Source: an uncultured Dialister sp.
GTDB taxonomy: Bacteria > Bacillota > Negativicutes > Veillonellales > Dialisteraceae
NCBI RefSeq assembly: GCF_900538805.1
Contig: NZ_UPZP01000123.1
Coordinates: 1-5,510 of the forward strand
DNA length: 5,510 nt
Reading direction: 5' to 3'
The notes beneath the pieces are model-generated. The model was not told where the DNA came from, did no database searches, and saw nothing but the letters and a program-made list of their open reading frames with translations. Shown in pieces: positions 1-5,362 of the stretch (its first letter is position 1; each line of letters begins with the position of its first letter). The translations under genes were made by a program, and so were the position numbers.

Positions 1-61
1 TTAAGGAGCCTCATGACGAAGCAGTGCATGAAAATTCTTATAAAAGCAAACTCTATGAATT

Positions 62-95
62 AATCAGTGCTTCCCTAGTGAATCAGCGCTTCCCT
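62..95 (+). repeat. two direct copies of a 15-mer dispersed repeat
   Basis: The motif AATCAGYGCTTCCCT occurs at 62-76 (Y=T) and 81-95 (Y=C), 19 bp apart. An exact inverted copy of the second lies at 5436-5450 at the other end of the window. Three copies of a 15-mer in 5.5 kb are not expected by chance. Such a sequence could be the end of an insertion sequence or of a small non-autonomous element, but no transposase or target-site duplication is visible, so the origin is open. Confidence 0.6.
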
Positions 96-189
96 GATAT
101 CATTATTTCGCATGATAGTATGCATGAATGTATTATAGCACGATTAGCAATGCCGTTAAAGGGGGGCGCAGAGGTAAAAGTTCTTAAGA

Positions 190-248
190 TTGACCGGGCT
201 ATGGCCGGAGGGTTCTGAGGTTTGACAGCCCCTATGGGGTTGAGGGTT
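190..248 (+). repeat. two TTGAC-flanked hairpin repeat units
   Basis: Unit one has TTGAC at 190-194, a stem 194-199/203-208 with one mismatch and a TAT loop, then GAGGGTT. Unit two has TTTGAC at 221-226, a stem 227-232/236-241 with a TAT loop, then GAGGGTT. The stem sequences differ but the flanks and the three-base loop are shared. Two further units of the same design and orientation lie at 5383-5434. This points to a repeat family in which pairing and flanks, not stem sequence, are conserved. Confidence 0.5.
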
Positions 249-349
249 GCGGATTGCATCCCCGCCACCACCCTTTGAACCTTCTGCCCCCTTCTCTACC
301 TTTTGAACCTGCACCGCAATACAGTCCCACTATTTCTAAAATTTCCTTC

Positions 350-379
350 TTGACAAAGTGAAAGGGCCGGGGCTATAAT
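350..379 (+). promoter_or_regulatory. sigma-A/sigma-70 promoter of the serC-serA operon
   Basis: A perfect -35 box TTGACA (350-355) and a perfect -10 box TATAAT (374-379) are separated by 18 bp. Transcription should begin near 386, just before the T-box Stem I, which agrees with this being the operon promoter. No other good promoter is visible between here and serC. Confidence 0.85.
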
Positions 380-385
380 TCAGCC

Positions 386-603
386 ATACGAAACAGGCGA
401 TGATGAAGAAGGGGTAATGAGACTTTTTCAGAGAGGCAGCGGCCGGTGAGAGCTGCCAAAGGCTGATTATCTTTCCACTTCGGAGACATGGATGAAGAAT
501 CTTTCGGGTAGGCCCGTTACAGCCTGTCAAAGATGGCCTTTCGGCAATTTGGGTGGTATCGCGGGTGCTCTCGTCCCTTAGTGGATGGAGAGCGTTTTTT
601 TAT
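386..603 (+). ncRNA. serine-type T-box riboswitch, first antiterminator/terminator module
   Basis: This is a tRNA-sensing leader. Stem I is recognisable by a K-turn-like GATGAT (399-404), AGAGAG followed by the distal stem GGCAGC/GCTGCC (436-441, 451-456) and the GGTGAGA apical motif. The base pairing GAAG (405-408) with CTTC (478-481) places the specifier at TCC (474-476), a serine codon followed by the usual A; a TCT at 470-472 is a less likely alternative and also encodes serine. The T-box TGGGTGGTATCGCG is at 550-563, with TGGT (554-557) as the acceptor-binding bases. Antiterminator pairing is GGG 551-553 with CCC 575-577, and GCG 561-563 with CGT 572-574. The competing terminator is GCTCTC/GAGAGC (567-572, 588-593) followed by seven T (595-601). 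Uncharged tRNA-Ser should stabilise the antiterminator and turn the operon on. Confidence 0.85.
567..601 (+). terminator. first T-box terminator
   Basis: The stem 567-572/588-593 is extended inward by GTCC/GGAT-type pairs and followed by T595-T601. Its left arm and the adjacent TCGTCCC are shared with the antiterminator, so the two folds exclude each other. Confidence 0.8.
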
Positions 604-618
604 ACCTGCTTCTTCCTT

Positions 619-688
619 TTGCCGTGGCTAAATTGGGTGGCACCGCGAGAAAAGAGAAGCTCGTCCCATGGGACGTCTTCTCTTTTTG
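619..688 (+). ncRNA. second T-box antiterminator/terminator module without its own Stem I
   Basis: A second full T-box motif, TGGGTGGCACCGCG (634-647), follows only about 30 bp after the first terminator, so there is no room for another Stem I. It has its own acceptor-binding bases TGGC (638-641). Its antiterminator pairs GGG 635-637 with CCC 665-667 and GCGAG 645-649 with CTCGT 660-664. Its terminator is AGAGAAG/CTTCTCT (653-659, 677-683), with inner GTCC/GGAC and a T run at 683-687. The preceding GCC...GGC (622-628) resembles the short stem before the first module (536-545). This looks like a partial duplication of the 3' half of the leader. Its N base, C, would pair with the G73 discriminator usual for bacterial tRNA-Ser. 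Confidence 0.8.
650..687 (+). terminator. second T-box terminator, just upstream of serC
   Basis: An outer 7-bp stem 653-659/677-683 and inner stem 663-666/671-674 end in five T. TCGTCCC at 661-667 is shared with the second antiterminator. The terminator ends about 20 bases before the serC start. Confidence 0.8.
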
Positions 689-707
689 TGTTATTTGGAG
701 GTTTATG

Positions 708-1778
708 ATGAAGAGAGTATTCAATTTCAACGCCGGCCCGTCCCCTATGCCCCTGGAGGTTTTGGAGGCTATGAAGGAGGATCTCACCAATTTCAAAAAC
801 ACAGGCATGGGCATTACGGAAATCAGCCATCGGTCCAAAGAGTTCCAGGATATGCTGGATGAAACGAAGGACCTGCTCAGGCAGCTCATGCACCTTGCTC
901 CGGATTATGAAATCGTATTCGTCCAGGGCGGCGGCACCATGCAGTTCCTCATGACGGGGTACAATTTCCTTCACACCAGGGCGGCCTATGCGGACACCGG
1001 CGTGTGGGCCCATAAGGCAAGGAACACCGCCGCCTTCTTCGGCGAAACCTATGACGCCAATTCTGCCAAGGATAAAAATTACTCCTACATTCCGGATACC
1101 TATGATATCAAACCGGATACGGACTACCTCTACATCTGCGCCAACAACACCATTTACGGCACGGAGTACCGGAAATTTCCGGAGGTGAAGGTGCCCCTCA
1201 TCTGCGATATGTCTTCAGACATTCTTTCCAGGGATATCGATTTCAACAAGTTCGACATGATCTGGGCAGGTATCCAGAAAAATCTGGGCGCCGCCGGTGT
1301 GGCACTTGCCATCATAAAAAAGAGCCTTCTGGAAACGGCCCGCACCGATATTCCGGAATTTCTGCAGTATAACACCTTCGTGAAGAAGGACTCCACCTAC
1401 AATACGCCGCCGGTTTTCTGCATTTACACCCTGAACCGCATGCTCCACTGGATCAAAAACATGGGCGGCCTCAAAGCCATCGAGGAAAGAAACAAGGTGA
1501 AGGCAGCCCTCATTTACAACGTTATCGACGAGAGCGGCGGTTTCTATAGGGGCCATGCGGAAAAGGAAGCAAGGAGCCGCATGAACGTGACCTTCAACCT
1601 GGCCAATGAAGCCATGGAGAAGGATTTCGTGGAAAAGGCCAAAGCCAATGATTTCATCGGCGTCAAGGGCCACCGTCTGGTGGGAGGCCTCCGGGTGTCC
1701 CTCTACAATGCGGTAACGCCGGAAGCAGCGGAAGCGCTGGCCCAGTTTATGAAAGAATACGAAAGAACAAACGGATAA
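708..1778 (+). CDS. serC: phosphoserine aminotransferase (SerC)
   Basis: SerC is a cytoplasmic PLP enzyme. It transfers the amino group of glutamate to 3-phosphohydroxypyruvate to give O-phosphoserine, and can act on the matching vitamin B6 intermediate in some bacteria. The 356-residue length matches the family (about 360). Visible motifs are the N-terminal FNAGPSP (residues 7-13), SHRSKEF (40-46), the phosphate/PLP-binding GGGTMQF (74-80), the PLP lysine K191 in AGIQKNLG, and C-terminal GHRLVGGLRVSLYNA. GGAGG (697-701) lies 6 bases before ATG 708. A second ATG at 705 is only 3 bases away, so I prefer 708 but cannot exclude 705. An in-frame extension back to 585 would read through the T-box terminator and is rejected. 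The gene is first in the operon, 22 bases before serA, and its expression should depend on the T-box. Confidence 0.95.
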   Translation: MKRVFNFNAGPSPMPLEVLEAMKEDLTNFKNTGMGITEISHRSKEFQDMLDETKDLLRQLMHLAPDYEIVFVQGGGTMQFLMTGYNFLHTRAAYADTGVWAHKARNTAAFFGETYDANSAKDKNYSYIPDTYDIKPDTDYLYICANNTIYGTEYRKFPEVKVPLICDMSSDILSRDIDFNKFDMIWAGIQKNLGAAGVALAIIKKSLLETARTDIPEFLQYNTFVKKDSTYNTPPVFCIYTLNRMLHWIKNMGGLKAIEERNKVKAALIYNVIDESGGFYRGHAEKEARSRMNVTFNLANEAMEKDFVEKAKANDFIGVKGHRLVGGLRVSLYNAVTPEAAEALAQFMKEYERTNG

Positions 1779-1800
1779 TATTTCAAAGGAGGAAATCATT

Positions 1801-3390
1801 ATGTTTAGAATTTTCATCACCGCCGACGTAGCCAAGGAAGCCAAGGAAATCCTGGAAAAGGAATTTATCGTAGATATCCAGCCCAACATGAAGGAAGAGG
1901 AGCTTTGCAAGGTCATCGGTGACTACGACGCCATCATCACCAGAAGCCAGACGAAGGTAACGAAAAAGGTCATCGACGCAGCCAGGAACCTCAAAGTCAT
2001 CGGCCGCGCCGGCGTAGGCATCGACGGCATCGACATTAAGGAAGCCACCCAGAAGGGCATTACCGTGGTGAACACGCCGGAATCGAATACCATTGCAGCC
2101 TGCGAGCACACCATCGCCCTCATGCTGTCCATGACACGCCACATTCCCCAGGCCCACCAGTCCATTATGGAAGGCCGCTGGGACAGGAAGAGCTTCACCG
2201 GTATCCAGCTCCTGAACAAAACCGTGGGCATCATCGGCGTCGGCCGGGTAGGCTCCAACGTAGCCAAGCGCCTGCAGGCCTTCAACATGAAGACCATCGG
2301 CTATGACCCCTACATTCCGCTGGAAAGGGGCAAACAGCTGGGGGTAGAGCTGGTGGACCTGGACACCCTCCTGAAGGAATCGGACTACATCACCCTCCAT
2401 ACACCCCTCACCGATGAAACCCGCGGCATGATCGGCAAAAAAGAAATCGAAAAGATGAAAGACGGCGTCCGCATCGTCAATGCATCCCGCGGCGCCGTGG
2501 TGGACATCTACGCTCTGGCAGAAGCACTGAAGAGCGGCAAAGTGGCCGGCGCCGGCATCGACGTATGGCCCAATGAACCGCTGAAGCCGGAGGATAACCC
2601 CTTCCTGGGCATGACCAATGTAGCTTTGACTCCCCATCTGGGCGCTTCCACCAAAGAAGCCCAGGCCGGCGTTGCCACCGACGTGGCCATCGGCGTCATG
2701 CAGGCCCTCCACGGAGAACCGGTAGCCACCGCCGTGAACGCTTCCCCCATTACCAAAGCCACCCTCCATGTCATCCAGCCCTACTTCGACCTCTGCGAAC
2801 GGATGGGCAATATTGCCATCGACCTGGCCGGCGGCCGCATCAACAGAGTCAATGTAGAATACACCGGTGAACTGGCGGAAACAGAAACAGCGCCCCTCAC
2901 CACCGCCGTACTGAAGGGTCTCCTGGCACCGGTGCTCCAGCAGACAGTAAACTTCGTCAACGCCAGGGGCATTGCAGAAGAAAGGCACATGGACGTACGG
3001 GAAGTGAAAGCCAAGAAGGGCCACTATTTCACCAACACCATTTCCCTCACCGTGGACACCGACAAGGGCAGCCACCGCATCACGGGCTCCCTCTTTGACC
3101 GGAAGGAAGCCAAAATCGTTTCCATCGACCATTTCCGTGTGGACATCGAACCGAAGGGCTGCATCATCATTGCGCCTCATGAAGACAAACCCGGCATGAT
3201 CGGCCAGGTGGCTTCCGTTCTGGGCAGGGAACACATCAACATCAACGGCATGCAGGTAGGCGCCGGCAAAGAAGCAGGCACCAACGTCATGGTGGTGGCC
3301 GTGGACAAGGACATTCCCTCCGCCCTCATCCCCGCCCTTATGAACATCGACGGCATTCACGACGTCAAAGTCGTTCACTGTGAACATTAA
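1801..3390 (+). CDS. serA: D-3-phosphoglycerate dehydrogenase (SerA), long form with ACT domain
   Basis: SerA oxidises 3-phosphoglycerate to 3-phosphohydroxypyruvate with NAD+, the committed step of serine synthesis. The 529 residues match the long form. The order is an N-terminal substrate-binding part (about 1-98), a Rossmann NAD domain with G146-x-G148-xx-G151 (about 99-285), a return to the substrate domain, an intervening (ASB-type) domain (about 320-445), and a C-terminal ACT domain (about 455-529) with HEDKPGMIGQVASVLG and NIN. The catalytic residues of the 2-hydroxyacid dehydrogenase family are present: R230 (NASRG), E259 (NEP) and H279 (TPHLGAS). The ACT domain commonly binds serine in this family, so feedback inhibition is possible but not shown here. 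AAAGGAGG (1785-1792) sits 8 bases before ATG. The stop codon TAA runs into the next ribosome binding site. Confidence 0.96.
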   Translation: MFRIFITADVAKEAKEILEKEFIVDIQPNMKEEELCKVIGDYDAIITRSQTKVTKKVIDAARNLKVIGRAGVGIDGIDIKEATQKGITVVNTPESNTIAACEHTIALMLSMTRHIPQAHQSIMEGRWDRKSFTGIQLLNKTVGIIGVGRVGSNVAKRLQAFNMKTIGYDPYIPLERGKQLGVELVDLDTLLKESDYITLHTPLTDETRGMIGKKEIEKMKDGVRIVNASRGAVVDIYALAEALKSGKVAGAGIDVWPNEPLKPEDNPFLGMTNVALTPHLGASTKEAQAGVATDVAIGVMQALHGEPVATAVNASPITKATLHVIQPYFDLCERMGNIAIDLAGGRINRVNVEYTGELAETETAPLTTAVLKGLLAPVLQQTVNFVNARGIAEERHMDVREVKAKKGHYFTNTISLTVDTDKGSHRITGSLFDRKEAKIVSIDHFRVDIEPKGCIIIAPHEDKPGMIGQVASVLGREHININGMQVGAGKEAGTNVMVVAVDKDIPSALIPALMNIDGIHDVKVVHCEH

Positions 3391-3399
3391 GGAGAACCT

Positions 3400-4038
3400 A
3401 TGATACGCATCATCCTTCTCCGCCATGGAGAAACCACCTGGAACATCGAAGGCCGCTACCAGGGACAGGAAGACACGCCCCTCTCCGAAAGGGGATGGGA
3501 ACAGGGCCGAAAAGCGGCGCTGGCCCTGAAGGACGTGCCCATTGACCGGGCCATTTCCTCCCCCCTCTCCCGCTCCTATGAAACCTGCCGCATGGCAGCG
3601 GACTACCACCACCTCACCGTGGCAAAAGACCGGCGGCTCACCGAAATCTCCCACGGCCTTTGGGAAGGCATCCACGCCGATGAAATCGAAGCCCGCTACC
3701 CCAAAGAATTCCACCTCTGGCACACACATCCCGAAATGGTCCAGATGCCCGAAGGAGAATGCCTGGAAGACGTACGGAAACGGGCGCGGGAAGCCTTCGA
3801 CGAATACGCAGAGAAATATGACGGCGAAACGGTGCTCGCAGCCGCCCACGACGCCGTAAACAAAACCATCATCTGCGACCTTCTGGGCCTCGACATGAGC
3901 CACTTCTGGCAGATCAAGCAGGACAACGCCTGCATTAACGTGCTGGAATGCGACAAAGGCACCTGGCGCCTGGTCACCTTGAACAGCACCGCCCACCTGG
4001 GATACCTGGTGAGCGGTATAGAGCAGAAGGGGCTGTAG
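3400..4038 (+). CDS. histidine phosphatase family protein (phosphoglycerate mutase-like), candidate phosphoserine phosphatase
   Basis: This is a 212-residue cytoplasmic member of the branch that includes GpmB, CobC and the metal-independent phosphoserine phosphatase PspA. The signature LLRHGETTWN gives R8 and the phospho-accepting H9. R58 (SSPLSRSYETC), the acid E82 (LTEISHGLWEG) and the second histidine H150 (AAAHDAVNK) complete the phosphate pocket. GGAG (3391-3394) is 5 bases before ATG, and the serA stop codon is fused to this ribosome binding site (TAAGGAG), so the two genes are almost certainly co-transcribed. Placement after serC and serA suggests hydrolysis of O-phosphoserine to serine, the last step of the pathway, replacing HAD-type SerB. 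That role is inferred from context; the family covers many phosphate esters, and a mutase or adenosylcobalamin-related phosphatase remains possible. Confidence 0.9.
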   Translation: MIRIILLRHGETTWNIEGRYQGQEDTPLSERGWEQGRKAALALKDVPIDRAISSPLSRSYETCRMAADYHHLTVAKDRRLTEISHGLWEGIHADEIEARYPKEFHLWHTHPEMVQMPEGECLEDVRKRAREAFDEYAEKYDGETVLAAAHDAVNKTIICDLLGLDMSHFWQIKQDNACINVLECDKGTWRLVTLNSTAHLGYLVSGIEQKGL

Positions 4039-4041
4039 GAT

Positions 4042-4091
4042 AAAAGGGAGCTTTGCAAAAATGTGCAATCATTTTTACAAAGCTCCCTTTT
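4042..4091 (+). terminator. operon terminator, long near-perfect hairpin
   Basis: A 14-bp perfect stem (4042-4055 with 4078-4091) is continued, after one mismatch, by AAAAATG/CATTTTT (4057-4063, 4070-4076) and a 6-base loop. It starts 3 bases after the phosphatase stop codon. The A-rich left foot and TTTT right foot suit rho-independent termination, in principle in both directions, although the T run is short. Confidence 0.75.
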
Positions 4092-4096
4092 GACAT

Positions 4097-4156
4097 GGGT
4101 TCAAAGAGTTTAGAAGGTTCAGAGGGTTCAGAGGGTTCAAAGGGTTCAAAGGGTTG
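4097..4156 (+). repeat. 9-bp degenerate tandem repeat, consensus GGGTTCARA
   Basis: Six consecutive 9-bp units run from 4097 to 4150, plus a partial seventh. The last three full units are GGGTTCAGA, GGGTTCAAA and GGGTTCAAA; the second unit is the most diverged. Because the unit is three codons long it would translate as a tripeptide repeat, but no gene is supported. Reverse-complement relatives occur at 271-310. Confidence 0.75.
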
Positions 4157-4160
4157 TGGT

Positions 4161-4178
4161 ATCGCCCTGGCGGGCGAT
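4161..4178. repeat. isolated 7-bp hairpin
   Basis: ATCGCCC (4161-4167) pairs perfectly with GGGCGAT (4172-4178) around the loop TGGC. It directly follows the 9-bp tandem repeat. There is no T run, so it is not a convincing terminator. Confidence 0.5.
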
Positions 4179-4223
4179 GAGTTTTATAGTCAGCGTTACG
4201 TGCTATCCTTCCTGACTTCAACC

Positions 4224-4251
4224 GTCATCCTGAGCGACAGCGAAGGATCTC
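4224..4251 (+). repeat. CATCCTGAGCG...CGAAGGATC-type dispersed repeat
   Basis: The imperfect palindrome pairs ATCCT (4227-4231) with AGGAT (4244-4248) and GC (4234-4235) with GC (4240-4241), separated by G-A mismatches. From memory, close variants of this sequence recur between genes in many unrelated bacterial genomes. No function is assigned. Confidence 0.5.
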
Positions 4252-4301
4252 GGTACTTGAATACTATGAGACAAATGCCGTTAAATACCGGTCGGCAGGA
4301 A

Positions 4302-4640
4302 GGCCGCCGTTTGGCGGTCACACCAGCATAGAGTATCTTTTGACCTTTTCCCCTCGTACACCCTTTTGCCACTTCGTGGCATTTTCCCTCAAGGGAAAAC
4401 AAGGCGTTACGGGATTTGCTTTTTGTGTCACCAGCGCCGCATAACGAAGAGCAAAAGCCCCCTTCCTCTGGAAGGGGGTGTCGCCGTAGGCGACGGAGGA
4501 TAGCGGATTTTCGTAGAAAATCCGAGGCCCCAGAGGGGCCTGATGTGACACATTTCTGAAAAGCCGCCTTTCGGCGGCGCCTTTGCTTTCGCAAAGGCCT
4601 ATCCTCACCGCTCCGAGGAGCTCCTTCCAGAGGAAGGAGC
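4302..4640. repeat. array of about ten consecutive short hairpins
   Basis: Perfect or near-perfect stems follow one another: 4302-4308/4313-4319; 4368-4372/4376-4380; 4382-4388/4393-4399; 4458-4466/4470-4478; 4480-4485/4489-4494; 4504-4512/4516-4524; 4525-4531/4535-4541; 4563-4568/4573-4578; 4579-4586/4591-4598; 4620-4628/4632-4640. Stems are 5-9 bp with loops of 3-4 bases, several of them TTTC, GTA or AGA. Some hairpins abut with no spacer. The stems differ in sequence, so this is not a simple tandem repeat. It may be a nest of palindromic repeats, and it could block or pause transcription arriving from either side. Confidence 0.8.
4407..4442 (+). repeat. 36-bp direct repeat flanking the hairpin array, left copy
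   Basis: The copy begins TTACGGGATT, contains TGTGTCACCAG and ends GCAT. A diverged copy of 35 bp lies at 4645-4679 in the same orientation. The pair encloses the hairpins from 4458 to 4640, suggesting a duplicated unit of about 238 bp or the edges of an inserted block. Confidence 0.65.
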
Positions 4641-4644
4641 CAAA

Positions 4645-4679
4645 TTACGGGATTGCCCTTTGTGTCACCAGTGCTGCAT
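4645..4679 (+). repeat. direct repeat flanking the hairpin array, right copy
   Basis: This matches 4407-4442 apart from a few substitutions and one deleted base. It shares TTACGGGATT and TTTGTGTCACCAG and ends GCTGCAT. It leads into the small hairpin GCTGCA/TGCAGC (4673-4678, 4682-4687). Confidence 0.65.
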
Positions 4680-4684
4680 GATGC

Positions 4685-4717
4685 AGCGGTAAGCGGATAG
4701 CGGTAAGCGGACAGCGG
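4685..4717 (+). repeat. 14-bp tandem repeat AGCGGTAAGCGGAY
   Basis: Two full copies lie at 4685-4698 and 4699-4712, differing only in the last base, with a partial third copy AGCGG at 4713-4717. It ends five bases short of the stop codon of the minus-strand gene. Confidence 0.75.
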
Positions 4718-4722
4718 CTACC

Positions 4723-5349
4723 TCAGCCCTTCATCACAGCCTTAGGCGTTTTATCTTCCGTTTCTCCGGTGAGGCTTTTAGACACATCCGTAGGCACCCG
4801 GCGGTAGGGGAATGTTTTGTACACCTCTTTCATGATATCGTCAAGGATGTACACATTCCGCACGGTCCCCTCATCTTCCGTGGCAAAATAGGTTCCCCTG
4901 TCGTCCCGCACGGTGCCGTCGGTTTTCTTATAACTGTAAATGTCCACCATGGCCCTGGTCTGAACGATGGCGTCGCCGTCATCGAAGAGGAAACGATGGA
5001 AAATCCACTGCTGCCACTGAATCACCGGCATGACAACGATATCCGCCCCCGACTCCTCTGCCAGACGCGGCAGATCCGACGGGGAAACCGTGCCTTCATA
5101 GCCCATGGTATCCAGGGTTCTGTAATAGGGATAGCGAAAAATCTGCTTCATTTCGCGGTTCACATAAGAAGCCGCTTCTCCGCCGTTTCCTCTCACCCGG
5201 GGCGAAAGAAGAAGCACTGTCCGGGTATTGTCAAAATACCCCATCTTCCGGTTCATCTCCTGCTCATCCGACGCTTCCGCCAGAAGGCCTATGGACAGGG
5301 CAAAAAGAAATGAGAGTAAAAAAGCCATGATTTTTTTCATATTTTTCAT
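4723..5349 (-). CDS. exported protein of unknown function
   Basis: I do not recognise this 208-residue protein. The N-terminus is a clear Sec signal peptide: basic MKNMKK, a hydrophobic core (about 7-23), and a likely signal peptidase I site after AEA (26). There is no lipobox cysteine and no other membrane segment, so the mature protein is probably periplasmic or secreted. The mature part begins with a strand VLLLSPRV (45-52), then a helix, a second strand ADIVVMPVI (102-110), an aromatic stretch QWQQWIFHRF (111-120), VDIYSY (135-140) and a C-terminal helix with NVYILDDIMKEVYKTF. This alternation is loosely like the small alpha/beta domains of TolB-N or CsgG-type envelope proteins, which is only a suggestion. 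On the coding strand AAAGGAGG stands 5 bases before ATG, which fixes the start. It is transcribed toward the serine operon and has no visible operon partner. Confidence 0.85.
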   Translation of the reverse strand: MKNMKKIMAFLLSFLFALSIGLLAEASDEQEMNRKMGYFDNTRTVLLLSPRVRGNGGEAASYVNREMKQIFRYPYYRTLDTMGYEGTVSPSDLPRLAEESGADIVVMPVIQWQQWIFHRFLFDDGDAIVQTRAMVDIYSYKKTDGTVRDDRGTYFATEDEGTVRNVYILDDIMKEVYKTFPYRRVPTDVSKSLTGETEDKTPKAVMKG

Positions 5350-5362
5350 GGAAGCCTCCTTT

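Larger units (their letters stand above)
1..345. other. gene-free, repeat-derived stretch upstream of the serine operon
   Basis: I find no convincing gene here. The stretch contains two copies of a 15-mer (62-76, 81-95), two small hairpins with TTGAC on their left flank (190-214, 221-248) and degenerate CCCTTTGAACC-like motifs (271-310). One frame stays open from the left edge to 218, but its translation runs straight through the repeats, so I do not call it. AAGGAG at 3-8 followed by ATG at 13 looks like a genuine translation start, but that frame closes after 16 codons inside the first 15-mer region. The stretch is probably decayed intergenic DNA shaped by repeats. Confidence 0.6.
4092..4722. 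other. gene-free, repeat- and hairpin-packed intergenic stretch
   Basis: This 630-bp stretch lies between the ends of two convergent transcription units. Open frames on both strands translate only repeats and hairpins and show no protein-like motifs or ribosome binding sites. It holds the separately listed 9-bp tandem repeat, CATCCTGAGCG repeat, hairpin array, flanking direct repeats and 14-bp tandem repeat. Confidence 0.7.

Noticed and set aside
149..160. 12-mer AATGCCGTTAAA also found at 4274-4285
   Set aside because: About one such 12-base match is expected by chance in a window of this size.
3..218. Open frame running from the left edge to 218
   Set aside because: Its translation crosses both 15-mer copies and the first TTGAC hairpin unit, has no ribosome binding site and shows no protein motif.
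585..707. In-frame 5' extension of serC by about 40 codons
   Set aside because: It would translate the T-box antiterminator and terminator. The GGAGG at 697-701 and the SerC N-terminal FNAGPSP motif fix the start at 705/708.
1783..4068. 761-codon open frame on the minus strand
   Set aside because: It lies fully opposite serA and the phosphatase, both of which have clear catalytic motifs. It is the usual antisense shadow of GC-rich codon use and has no recognisable domain.
4053..4608. Open frames of 92-132 codons on both strands
   Set aside because: They translate the terminator arm, the tandem repeat and the hairpin array; composition and lack of start signals argue against genes.
4302..4640. 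CRISPR-like array
   Set aside because: The stems differ in sequence and there is no constant repeat with unique spacers; no cas gene is present.
4996..5313. 105-codon plus-strand frame
   Set aside because: It is antisense to the exported-protein gene, which has a strong ribosome binding site and signal peptide.
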